A stretch of DNA of 64,000 nt from CAVQEK01 sp964596645. Lineage in GTDB: Bacteria; Bacteroidota; Bacteroidia; Cytophagales; Cyclobacteriaceae. Below are positions 9,663 to 17,302 of the stretch, in pieces (position 1 is the first letter of the stretch; each line of letters opens with the position of its first letter). The notes under the pieces are model-generated. The model was not told the origin of the DNA, did no database searches, and saw only the letters and a program-made list of their open reading frames with translations. Both the position numbers and the translations under genes were made by a program. The DNA lies in the NCBI GenBank assembly GCA_964596645.1, contig CAZQVB010000002.1, positions 1 through 64,000 on the forward strand, given 5' to 3'.

Positions 9663-11296
9663 TGTTGGGCGCGTTTTAATTTTATAAGCTGCTCTTTCGG
9701 GCCATCGTGTTGGTAGCGGAACCAGTCAAAATCAACATAACCACCTTCATTTTCACGGTTATAGGTAAATAAGGCATATTTAGCTCCTTCAAACCAATTG
9801 TAGTCCAGGGGCTGAGCAGCACCTGCTTTTATAAAATCATCACCGTTTTCGCTGTACATCACTTCGGTAAAGGGCTGGCCGTTATTGTGGGTCACTTCTA
9901 TGCGCAGGTATACCTGGTGGGCATCGAGGGGCCGCAGCATTTGCAGCGTATCCGGGGTGGCATATGCCAAATAGTTCTTTCCTTGTTTGCGCTGTACACC
10001 GATCCAGTGATAGTTTTTGTTGAACATGGCCAGGCCGGCATCCTGATCGTCTACCATGCCCGATAAGTCCATCTTTACAGTGCCTTGATTGTTGCGTCCC
10101 ATCACCAACTGCACCAGAGTGTTTTTGGCATATATGACAGAAGAATCGAGCGGCAGTAATCTGCCGGAAGGATCGCGGCCCGTAGCCATGGTGAGCATCG
10201 AGGCGTATATGCGCATGTGACCGGCTCGTTCCCTCAGCGACCATTTTGATGTATCGGCGTTGTGGTTCCAACGCCATTGGAATCCAAGGTTCGGTTCTGC
10301 AAAATCATCCGACGATTGAGGCAGGGTAATCTGATAAGATTTTTTCACCACGGGCTTCTTCCAGCCTGGCACCGGTTCGCCTACCCCGTTGCCGTCGTAG
10401 TCTACACCCACTACGGGCCAGCCGTCGTCGTTCCAATGTGCCGGGTGCAGGTGCAGTACACGCCCATAGCCATCGAGCACCTGAAAATGCAGGAACCAGT
10501 TGCTGCCGTCTGGCAGTGCTATCCACGGTCCTTGTCGTGCACCATTGATTTGCGTGCTTCCCTGCTCAAGAATTTTCTTTTTTTCGTAAGGGCCATAGAT
10601 GTTTTTGGATCGATACACGGACTGATAACCGTAGGTCATGCCGGCTTCCGCGGCAAAAACGTAGTAGTATCCGTTTCGCTTTAATATTCTTGGTCCTTTA
10701 GGGTGTACCCCGGGTATCACCACCACGCCGCTATCGAGCAGATGCATGCCATCGGCAGACATGCGGTGCAGCGTAAATGGTGCATCGCGCTTTCCCCCGT
10801 GCATCAGGTAGGCATTGCCGTCGTCGTCCCAGTAGGGGAAGGGGTCTTCCCATTTTATGGCTTTGTGCATGAGTTTGGGTTCCGACCACGGCCCTTCTGG
10901 CTGGGTGGCGGTACAAACAAAAAGCCCTTCGCGCGGGCTGATGCAGTACATATAAAAGGTGCCATTGTGGTAGCTAAGGTTGGGCGCCCATGCACCGTGC
11001 ATGTAGGCAAGTCCCGGTATGTAGTAGCGGGCGTCGAAAGGCAACCGGTCAAATACACGACCGATAAGTGTCCAGTTGATCAGATCGCGTGAGTGGAGAA
11101 TGGGCATGCCCATGAAATGGTGTGTGGCAGCGATCATGTAAAAATCTTCACCCACCACACACACATCGGGATTGTTGTAGTCGGCAAAGAGAAATGGATT
11201 TTTGTAGGTGCCATCACCTTGGTCTCCCCATGCAGGCTGTGCGGCAAGTTGATGCACTGCAAGTAGAGTGAGAAGAAGAAAAAGAGTATGTCGCAT
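9659..11296 (-). CDS. Secreted GH43-like protein lacking the catalytic Glu
   Basis: A paralogue of the downstream GH43 gene with the same layout: signal peptide (1-19, QLAAQ), five-bladed propeller, C-terminal beta-sandwich. The ATG at 11296 (MRHTLF) is chosen because a signal peptide follows at once; an in-frame ATG at 11353 would add 19 non-signal residues. The catalytic acid motif EGP is HPKGP here, with Lys200 at the Glu position (codon 10697-10699), and the base position is Asn42 in NNPDV. The WEDP Asp is retained. By eye this copy should be inactive as a classical GH43 enzyme and may bind sugar instead. It is first in a two-gene operon. Confidence 0.78.
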   Translation of the reverse strand: MRHTLFLLLTLLAVHQLAAQPAWGDQGDGTYKNPFLFADYNNPDVCVVGEDFYMIAATHHFMGMPILHSRDLINWTLIGRVFDRLPFDARYYIPGLAYMHGAWAPNLSYHNGTFYMYCISPREGLFVCTATQPEGPWSEPKLMHKAIKWEDPFPYWDDDGNAYLMHGGKRDAPFTLHRMSADGMHLLDSGVVVIPGVHPKGPRILKRNGYYYVFAAEAGMTYGYQSVYRSKNIYGPYEKKKILEQGSTQINGARQGPWIALPDGSNWFLHFQVLDGYGRVLHLHPAHWNDDGWPVVGVDYDGNGVGEPVPGWKKPVVKKSYQITLPQSSDDFAEPNLGFQWRWNHNADTSKWSLRERAGHMRIYASMLTMATGRDPSGRLLPLDSSVIYAKNTLVQLVMGRNNQGTVKMDLSGMVDDQDAGLAMFNKNYHWIGVQRKQGKNYLAYATPDTLQMLRPLDAHQVYLRIEVTHNNGQPFTEVMYSENGDDFIKAGAAQPLDYNWFEGAKYALFTYNRENEGGYVDFDWFRYQHDGPKEQLIKLKRAQQ

Positions 11297-11369
11297 GCGA
11301 AGTTGATTTGTTTTCAATGTTTCAAAATAAGCTTTTATGTAGTACATATTCAAGTGCAGATCGGTGGAA

Positions 11370-11473
11370 TGGTAGACTGGTAAACTGGTAAACTGGTAGA
11401 TTCGTAGGTCGGTAGATCAATAGGTCAGTAGATCAATGGGTCGGTAGATCAATGGGTCAGTAGATCGGTAGAT
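11370..11473. repeat. Tandem octamer array, about 13 units
   Basis: Thirteen consecutive 8-base units vary around TGGTAGAT/CGGTAGAT, and in the second half alternate with CAATGGGT to give a 16-base higher-order period. The same octamer appears at 54637-54807 and, inverted, in 37592-38098. Confidence 0.85.
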
Positions 11474-12095
11474 CAGCAATATAGTTATTGCTGTCGATGC
11501 TTCCTGAGTGAAAAGGCAGTGACAGGTTCAAGCTTTCCATGGCTGTTCATTTTTTTCCAGTTGATGAAAAGAAACGAACCAGAGAAAAATATCGTCCAAA
11601 ATATGCTGCCGTACGCGCTGGGCCAGACGTACCCCCGCTGTTTTGACTGGTCGGCGCGCATTCACCAACCCACCATTCTACAAGTCTACCAATTCACCAT
11701 TTCGCCGGTCCCACTGTCGTCTGACTTGGAGTTTACCACAGGTCTTGAATGAAATAGATATGCAAGAGCCTCTATTCAGTCTTGTCCGGAGAAACCTTCG
11801 AAACACCTTTGGCCGTTTAGCGTGGCCTTTTTGCGCGGGTGTTTCGTCAGTTTCGGAGTGACATGACGCGGCCCCACGGCCCGTGGAGTGAAATGCGCCA
11901 GGCTGGCTGTGTGAGATTAAAGACTTTTGGAAGCATGGGCATGTGAAAGCTTTGCCGGTGTAATGGAGATCAAGCTTTAGAAGATGCAAATAATCCGTAT
12001 CTGTTCATTTCTTTTGCATCGGATGAAAAGAAACAAACCAAAGCAAAATCTTGGCAAATAATGCTGCAAAACGCGCAGGGCATACCGCACGAAAT

Positions 12096-12114
12096 GGTCT
12101 GTGGGGCACAGACC
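12096..12114. repeat. Perfect hairpin in a direct repeat
   Basis: GGTCTGTG and CACAGACC pair across a three-base loop. The surrounding segment (12083-12122) recurs diverged at 12239-12280, where TCTGTG and CACAGA again can pair. Confidence 0.7.
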
Positions 12115-12186
12115 ATGGAAATGAGCAAGCCTGCTGTTTTGACCCGCTGGCGTCCATTTATCGCGGCCTTTGCCAATAGCCAACAG

Positions 12187-12207
12187 ATCCTGAAACAAGT
12201 TCAGGAT
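12187..12207. repeat. 21-bp interspersed palindrome, copy 2 (inverted)
   Basis: Exact reverse complement of the elements at 83-103 and 12343-12363. Confidence 0.8.
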
Positions 12208-12329
12208 GACTGCATGGGTTGGTGTATGCGCGGAAGGCCTACCGCAAGATATGTTCTGTGTGGCCACAGACCATGGAAATGGTGGTTTGGTGCATTGATG
12301 GAATGGTTGACTGGTGGAAATTATAGCCT

Positions 12330-12414
12330 AAAGCTCAAAGTCATCCTGAACTTGTTTCAGGATCTGCCCAAAGAGTAATCAGATGATGAAGTCCTGAAAT
12401 AACTTCCGGGCAGG
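12330..12414. repeat. Dispersed repeat, second copy of the 64-153 element
   Basis: Starts with AAGCTCAAAG, contains the 21-bp palindrome (12343-12363), then an AGAGTAA and AGATGAT segment and AATAACTTCCGGGCAGG, all matching 64-153 with scattered changes. Confidence 0.75.
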
Positions 12415-12504
12415 CCTGTTCAGCATGACCCGCTGAGAAAGCCTACAGATGCTGAAATAATTTCAATCTGACCTAAAAGCTTAAACCAAAACTCCCCAAG
12501 CTAC

Positions 12505-12828
12505 TTACCGCAACTTTGGATTGTTGCGGTGGCGGTCTTTGTCGCGGTTGGTTTTCTTTTCAATATTTTTCTTCAAGGCGTCTGTGAGGTCTACGCCCGT
12601 CTGGTTGGCAAGGCACATGAGCACCCACAGCACATCGGCCATTTCATCGGCCAGGTCGCCTGCATCGGTTCGTTTGAAAGACTGGTCGCCGTAGGTGCGG
12701 GCCATTATACGCGCCAGCTCCCCAACTTCCTCGGTCAATATGGCCATATTGGTGAGCTCATCGAAATAGCGTACGCCAATGGTTTTTATCCACTCGTCTA
12801 CCCGCTGCTGGGCTTCTTTTATTTCCAT
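12505..12828 (-). CDS. MazG-like nucleotide pyrophosphohydrolase
   Basis: A 107-residue all-alpha NTP pyrophosphatase of the MazG/dUTPase-like group, thought to clean non-canonical nucleotides. The metal-binding pattern is visible as EEVGEL followed about 30 residues later by DEMADVLW. The ATG at 12828 (MEIKEAQQ) is preferred because the 16 upstream residues of the longer reading are shadow of the preceding gene. It begins one base after the dtd stop codon, so the two are co-transcribed. The Lys/Arg-rich C-terminal tail is typical of short bacterial forms. Confidence 0.82.
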   Translation of the reverse strand: MEIKEAQQRVDEWIKTIGVRYFDELTNMAILTEEVGELARIMARTYGDQSFKRTDAGDLADEMADVLWVLMCLANQTGVDLTDALKKNIEKKTNRDKDRHRNNPKLR

Positions 12829-12829
12829 G

Positions 12830-13282
12830 CTACTGCTTATTTTTGGTGTCGATAATGATGGTGACAGGCCCGTCATTGATCAAATGCACCTGCATATTGG
12901 TGCCAAACCGGCCACTCTGTACTTCCCTGCCCAAGGTTTGCGAAACTGTGTTGATGAATATATCGTACAGAGGCTTCGCCTGCTCAGGTCGTGCTGCCTT
13001 CATGTAGGATGGTCGATTGCCTTTTTTGGTGCTGGCGTGAAGGGTAAATTGGCTGACCACCAGCAGCTCGCCTTGTACATCCCTGATGCTTTTGTTCATT
13101 ACGCCCTGCGCATCATCAAATATGCGGAGGCTCACGATCTTTTGGCTCAGCCAAAGTACGTCTTCATCGTGGTCGGCCTCTTCTATACCAAGCAGCACGA
13201 GCAGGCCGGAGTTTATTTTGCTAATGATGTCACCTTCTACCGTCACGCTGGCCTGGCTGGCACGCTGAAGCACTGCTATCAT
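12830..13282 (-). CDS. dtd: D-aminoacyl-tRNA deacylase
   Basis: Cytoplasmic proofreading enzyme that hydrolyses D-aminoacyl-tRNA (and Gly-tRNAAla). The 150-residue length is normal. Both active-site signatures are seen: SQFTL with the following KKGNRPSY segment, and the cross-subunit Gly-Pro motif in NDGPVT near the C-terminus. The start MIAVLQRAS is the canonical DTD N-terminus. It heads a two-gene unit with the MazG-like gene. Confidence 0.95.
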   Translation of the reverse strand: MIAVLQRASQASVTVEGDIISKINSGLLVLLGIEEADHDEDVLWLSQKIVSLRIFDDAQGVMNKSIRDVQGELLVVSQFTLHASTKKGNRPSYMKAARPEQAKPLYDIFINTVSQTLGREVQSGRFGTNMQVHLINDGPVTIIIDTKNKQ

Positions 13283-13313
13283 GGGTTATAAGAAGATTAT
13301 CAGCCGGCAGCTG

Positions 13314-14408
13314 TCAAGCCGGGTCGAGTTGCATTTCTTTTTTGAGGCTTTCTACCGTGATGCCCCGCATTGGCATTTTGGCCGTGCGCTTTTTCATCAG
13401 GTTTATGGCCTCTTCACGACTGGCATACATGCCATTGATGTTCACTACGTGGTCGGCCAGCTTGTCATATTTGTCTTTCATGAGGTAAAACCAGATGTGT
13501 AGAAAATGTATGCCGTCGAAGACAAGGGCACGATTGGTGGCATATTCATCGAGATTGTCCTTCAGATGAAGGGGGTGTTGTGTCCAGTGCAGACTGGGGG
13601 CTATGTGGTGGCTTATGTGGTATCCATCGTTCCAGCACTTGTGGTTGTAGTTGGTATTGATGCAGGTAACGCTGTTTTTGTAGCAGTTGCCCGGATCATC
13701 GAAGTCTACAAAGGCGTGTTGTGCCCAGTTGCCCATCATCATCACCAGGCGGGAAAGCATAAACGGAACTATAAATACCCAGATGGTCGCTTTCAAACTA
13801 ATGAGGCTAAGCAGTGCGCAGAACAGGAAAAAGGCAAATTCTCCGCGGATCACTTTGTTGCGAAACTTGGTGCGGTGGCGTTTTTGGAAATACTGTACGG
13901 TGCTGATGATGCCAAGAAAGAGAAATTCCAAATAGTATTTGAAAAAGCCGCGCAGACTGTCGCGTTGGTAGTGCATGGTGCTGCTGATGTCGTCCTCCAG
14001 GTTGTTTTCCAGGTGGTGCATCATCAGGTGGTGGCTGAAATATGTCTCTGGTGTTTGACCAAAAAATGGCCCCACCACCCAGGGCAGGTAGTTGTTCAGC
14101 CATTTGTATTTGCTTTTGAACCAAGGCCTGTGGCTGGTGCAGTGCAGCATAAGGCCAAAAGGCCCTTTGTAGGCAAAGTTGTTGAAATAAAAGTAAGCCA
14201 GCGCCACGGCCCACCACACCCACCCGGTCACGAACGGGAAGTAGAGTAATATGCCAAGCGGTATCATGATCAGCGATATTTTTAGGGTAAGATAAATGAA
14301 GGGCAGGTCGCGCTCATCGCGGATCATGCTGAGCCAAAATCTGTCCATTGCTGAGTACGATGCGGGTTTTTCAAAAACCGGATCGGTGGTGCTGCTGTAT
14401 GTTCTCAT
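13314..14408 (-). CDS. Membrane fatty acid desaturase family protein
   Basis: A di-iron membrane oxygenase of the fatty acid desaturase superfamily. All three histidine clusters are visible: HCTSH (89-93), HHLMMHH (126-132) and HISHH (about 273). Hydrophobic segments at about 38-75 and 185-225 give the expected pairs of membrane spans. At 364 residues it fits the family. Substrate may be an acyl lipid or carotenoid; the sequence does not decide. The 331 bases upstream contain no gene. Confidence 0.85.
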   Translation of the reverse strand: MRTYSSTTDPVFEKPASYSAMDRFWLSMIRDERDLPFIYLTLKISLIMIPLGILLYFPFVTGWVWWAVALAYFYFNNFAYKGPFGLMLHCTSHRPWFKSKYKWLNNYLPWVVGPFFGQTPETYFSHHLMMHHLENNLEDDISSTMHYQRDSLRGFFKYYLEFLFLGIISTVQYFQKRHRTKFRNKVIRGEFAFFLFCALLSLISLKATIWVFIVPFMLSRLVMMMGNWAQHAFVDFDDPGNCYKNSVTCINTNYNHKCWNDGYHISHHIAPSLHWTQHPLHLKDNLDEYATNRALVFDGIHFLHIWFYLMKDKYDKLADHVVNINGMYASREEAINLMKKRTAKMPMRGITVESLKKEMQLDPA

Positions 14409-14739
14409 TATATATTTTTTCTATTGCCAATGGTGCTTTGTGTCTCTATCGAACATATAAGCGAAAAATGCGCTGCATGCGAACTGCCAGATAATGTCGT
14501 ATTCAAAAATGGTCGTGATTAAATGCTGAAAACGCACACAAATTTCAGAAAATATTTCAAAACGTTGGACTCTCGCCAATCAATGCTCGGCGAAAAATAG
14601 GCTGTAAGCAGTTGCAACGGGAAAAGTAGAGAATTAATGCCAGATGCAAAAAATTAAAGTGAAATCATATAGGCAGCAAGGACTGCTTCAATGGAGGCAA
14701 TTGCCTTTTTAAGCCCATTGCACAATAAGCAACATGGTT
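14409..14739. other. Gene-free spacer
   Basis: The upstream region of the desaturase gene and the downstream region of the lipoprotein gene at 14740. No ORF, strong hairpin or repeat was seen. Confidence 0.6.
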
Positions 14740-15363
14740 TTAATGATGCTCCTGCAGGTGTTCTATATCGTTGTGTATGCCCTGCATCAGGCCTTGCAGT
14801 TCGTCGGCAAGGGCGGTGTTCTCACCAGTATTTTGCCAGAGTGTCTCATTCATATTGTCGAACACATCCTGCCAATTTTCATTTTTATACAGCTCGTTGG
14901 CGATAAGTCCAGTGAAATAATCGGGTGCGCCATCGCGCAGCCGTTCCAGGGTACTGGCGGTATTGGCAGTGAGCAACTCTATGGCGTATGGCCCCATTTC
15001 CTCGCTCAGTGCCGGCCCCGCCGACTTGGCCATGTGCATGAATGTTGTAAAATATAATGGAAATAAGTCTTCCGGGGCTTCAGCCATTGCCTTCAACAAA
15101 GCATGCGTGTTGGCTGAACCAGCCTGTGGTTGCAACTCTCCACGCACATACTTACGCACGGCAGGGTTCATCTCCGGTCTCTCCAGGTAGGTTTCAATGG
15201 CTACTCCATCGATATGCTGTTCATCAAAAACATGGGCCTGCTCAGAAGACATGTCAGCCTCCAATTCCGTCCGCCGTTCCTTCTTCGACTGGCACAAAGA
15301 AAACATTACAGCGACCACGGCCATACACGCCATAAATGTGCCCGATGGTTTCAGATGAGTCAT
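14740..15363 (-). CDS. Hypothetical lipoprotein
   Basis: A 207-residue protein with an N-terminal hydrophobic stretch and a possible lipobox ending at Cys24 (FSLC). The mature part is acidic and predicted largely helical, with no recognised family. It lies 235 bases downstream of the cytolysin-like gene on the same strand, so co-expression is possible but unproven. An alternative start at Met11 would still leave a signal sequence. Confidence 0.6.
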   Translation of the reverse strand: MTHLKPSGTFMACMAVVAVMFSLCQSKKERRTELEADMSSEQAHVFDEQHIDGVAIETYLERPEMNPAVRKYVRGELQPQAGSANTHALLKAMAEAPEDLFPLYFTTFMHMAKSAGPALSEEMGPYAIELLTANTASTLERLRDGAPDYFTGLIANELYKNENWQDVFDNMNETLWQNTGENTALADELQGLMQGIHNDIEHLQEHH

Positions 15364-15598
15364 AGATCATTTTATTGGTGAGGCGTTAAAAGTATAAAAA
15401 ATATAACGATGGGGGTGTGGGTAAATGCCTTATGTTGACATCAGATAAGCAATAAAGAAGATATAAGATAAAAGTAGCCTGTTCACACCCGCTACTGCAA
15501 GTCTAAGCACACACTCATATGGCATAGTTGTACTTAGCATGCAGCAACGGATGCTGAAGGCTCATTTGTTGATTGGGAGAATTCTTATGATTGCTTTG

Positions 15599-17197
15599 CT
15601 ACATCCTTTTCAAAGCTTCCATCTTCAATATGAAGGTCACATCCATAAAAGACCCGCCGGAGCCGTAGTTTGTAATCGTGTACACGTGTTGCCCTGGTGC
15701 CTTACCTACAATATCTACCAGGGGCACTTCATATGTGGCACTGCCCAAGTGCTCATCGGCATCGGGCCAAGCATCTTGCTCACTGACGTTCATATTGATG
15801 ACGATCTTGTCGCTGCCCTTTAAATTGCCATAGACTCGCCGGGTGCTGGTATTGTTGGAGAAGGTATGTTTTTGGTTTTTGCTCAGCTTTAGATATGTGC
15901 CTGAAGACGATACGGACCAGTGCGTTCTTTTCGTATTACTATTGCTTTTGGCCCAGCTTCTGATTGATCCAAAAAGCTCATTGGGGCTGCCGTTGCCATC
16001 TTCAAATTTCGGTGTCATGTGATAAAGACGCACCGATATATCGTAGCGTATGTTGTCGGTGCGGGGTATGGCAGTACGCACAGGATAAGAGGCCGAGAAT
16101 ACCGCCCGGGCTATGGTATTGTCGTGTATATACCGCAGCTTGTATGAAATAGGGGCTCCTGGAGATGTTTTCGAAAAATTGCCCCCTTGCTTGATGTACC
16201 GCTTAAAATCCTCGAAGCCGTTGATGGCCGTACCGGCGTCGGCACCAGAGCCGCCCAGCACATATACTTTCATGGTCGATTTGGACTTGAGCTGATCAAA
16301 GTCAGCGGAAGAGCTTCCGTCCACCGCACCATAGGAACCTTCCAGATAGGCGTGTACTTCCGACTCGCTCAATTCCGACTCTACCGTAAAGAGCGCCATT
16401 CGGCCAAAGGTAACGGTAGAAATATACATAGGCATGAGTGAACCATACAGCGCTGAATTGGGTGCTTCGTCGATCAGGTCGGATGGTGCGGCTGGCAAAT
16501 CCATATCGAGCGTGTAGTAATTTTGTATAAACTTGGCCACTACTCTCGATTTAATCTTGGTGTTGGAGTAGTTGAAGCTGCTGTTTACATCTGCAACCCC
16601 CGATTGATAGCCTACCTGCAAAGCCAGGTTCATATGCTCACGGCTGTAGATGCTCTCCACAGTAAAGCCAAGATTGGCCGGCGGCACGTCATAATCCTGC
16701 TTCATCAGTGTGTTTACCGCTTCGCGTACAGTGGATAGTTTTGGATCGTTAACTTCTACAGAAACGTTCGCTGATCCCTGCAAAGAAGTAGAAATGGTGA
16801 TGGGCTTTCGCCTCACGGAAATGGGAACATAGCTGCCATCGAGTATGCTCTCTCCTTTTATAAGTGCCCCGGGGTATATCACATCCGTCTGTGGATTCAG
16901 TACGATCTGCTCGTCATACCCCGCTGCTGCCGAGTAGTAGTCTATGGTGTAGTTGTATTCCAAATCCTGCTCAGTGGCGGTGCTGTCTACTGTTTTGGGT
17001 TTTTCTGCCTCAAACGCCACGGGCGGCAAAGACAGGATGAAGTCATTGGTGCCGGTGCTGATGTCGAGGCCGTCATCCGGCTGACAACCGAAGCCAAGTG
17101 CTGTAAATAAAAGGATCAGAATGGCGTAATACTTAGACGATCTGCGGTTTACTGTGGCGCAATGGCCCGTAAGTGTTTTTTGAATATTCTTTTTCAT
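15599..17197 (-). CDS. Cholesterol-dependent-cytolysin-like (CDCL) lipoprotein
   Basis: A pore-forming-toxin-type protein of the thiol-activated cytolysin family. A long signal ends in a lipobox with Cys38 (LGFGC). CDC core motifs follow in order: VIYPGALIKG, a PITIS strand, GFTVESIYSREHM, a YYTLDMDLP segment matching the YYTVSVD region of pneumolysin, YISTVTFGR, VLGGSGADAG and GAPISYKLRYIHDN. The core therefore runs to about residue 375. The C-terminal 150 residues do not match CDC domain 4: the Trp-rich undecapeptide is absent, and an acidic DAWPDADEHLG stretch followed by ATYEVPL looks C2-like. It is probably a surface or periplasmic lipoprotein that binds something other than cholesterol. 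Similar CDC-like proteins are known from Bacteroidota. A hybrid sensor gene ends 105 bases upstream. Confidence 0.85.
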   Translation of the reverse strand: MKKNIQKTLTGHCATVNRRSSKYYAILILLFTALGFGCQPDDGLDISTGTNDFILSLPPVAFEAEKPKTVDSTATEQDLEYNYTIDYYSAAAGYDEQIVLNPQTDVIYPGALIKGESILDGSYVPISVRRKPITISTSLQGSANVSVEVNDPKLSTVREAVNTLMKQDYDVPPANLGFTVESIYSREHMNLALQVGYQSGVADVNSSFNYSNTKIKSRVVAKFIQNYYTLDMDLPAAPSDLIDEAPNSALYGSLMPMYISTVTFGRMALFTVESELSESEVHAYLEGSYGAVDGSSSADFDQLKSKSTMKVYVLGGSGADAGTAINGFEDFKRYIKQGGNFSKTSPGAPISYKLRYIHDNTIARAVFSASYPVRTAIPRTDNIRYDISVRLYHMTPKFEDGNGSPNELFGSIRSWAKSNSNTKRTHWSVSSSGTYLKLSKNQKHTFSNNTSTRRVYGNLKGSDKIVINMNVSEQDAWPDADEHLGSATYEVPLVDIVGKAPGQHVYTITNYGSGGSFMDVTFILKMEALKRM

Positions 17198-17302
17198 GGC
17201 GCTACTGTTTTTAGGTTTGTACCCTCAAAACAAGGCCATTTAGCACATTAGAGGCTAATACGTATGTTGCGAAGTATGGCAATTATGTCGCATGGCTTAT
17301 AT

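Larger units (their letters stand above)
11297..12504. other. 1.2-kb gene-free repeat mosaic
   Basis: No convincing gene is present. The stretch holds an octamer tandem array (11370-11473), two related blocks near 11500-11670 and 11980-12165 that share GTTCATTT...GATGAAAAGAAAC and later CTGTTTTGAC, a hairpin at 12096-12114, a direct repeat (12083-12122 and 12239-12280), two palindrome copies, and a copy of the 64-153 element (12330-12414). It reads as layered, decayed intergenic repeats. Confidence 0.7.

Noticed and set aside
11370..11473. Possible CRISPR-like array
   Set aside because: The units are 8 bases without unique spacers, so it is a simple tandem array.
11519..11752. Short ORF in the repeat mosaic
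   Set aside because: Composed of repeat blocks shared with other spacers; no conserved protein features.
13506..14249. 247-codon plus-strand frame inside the desaturase gene
   Set aside because: Antisense to the desaturase with its intact histidine boxes; no own motifs.
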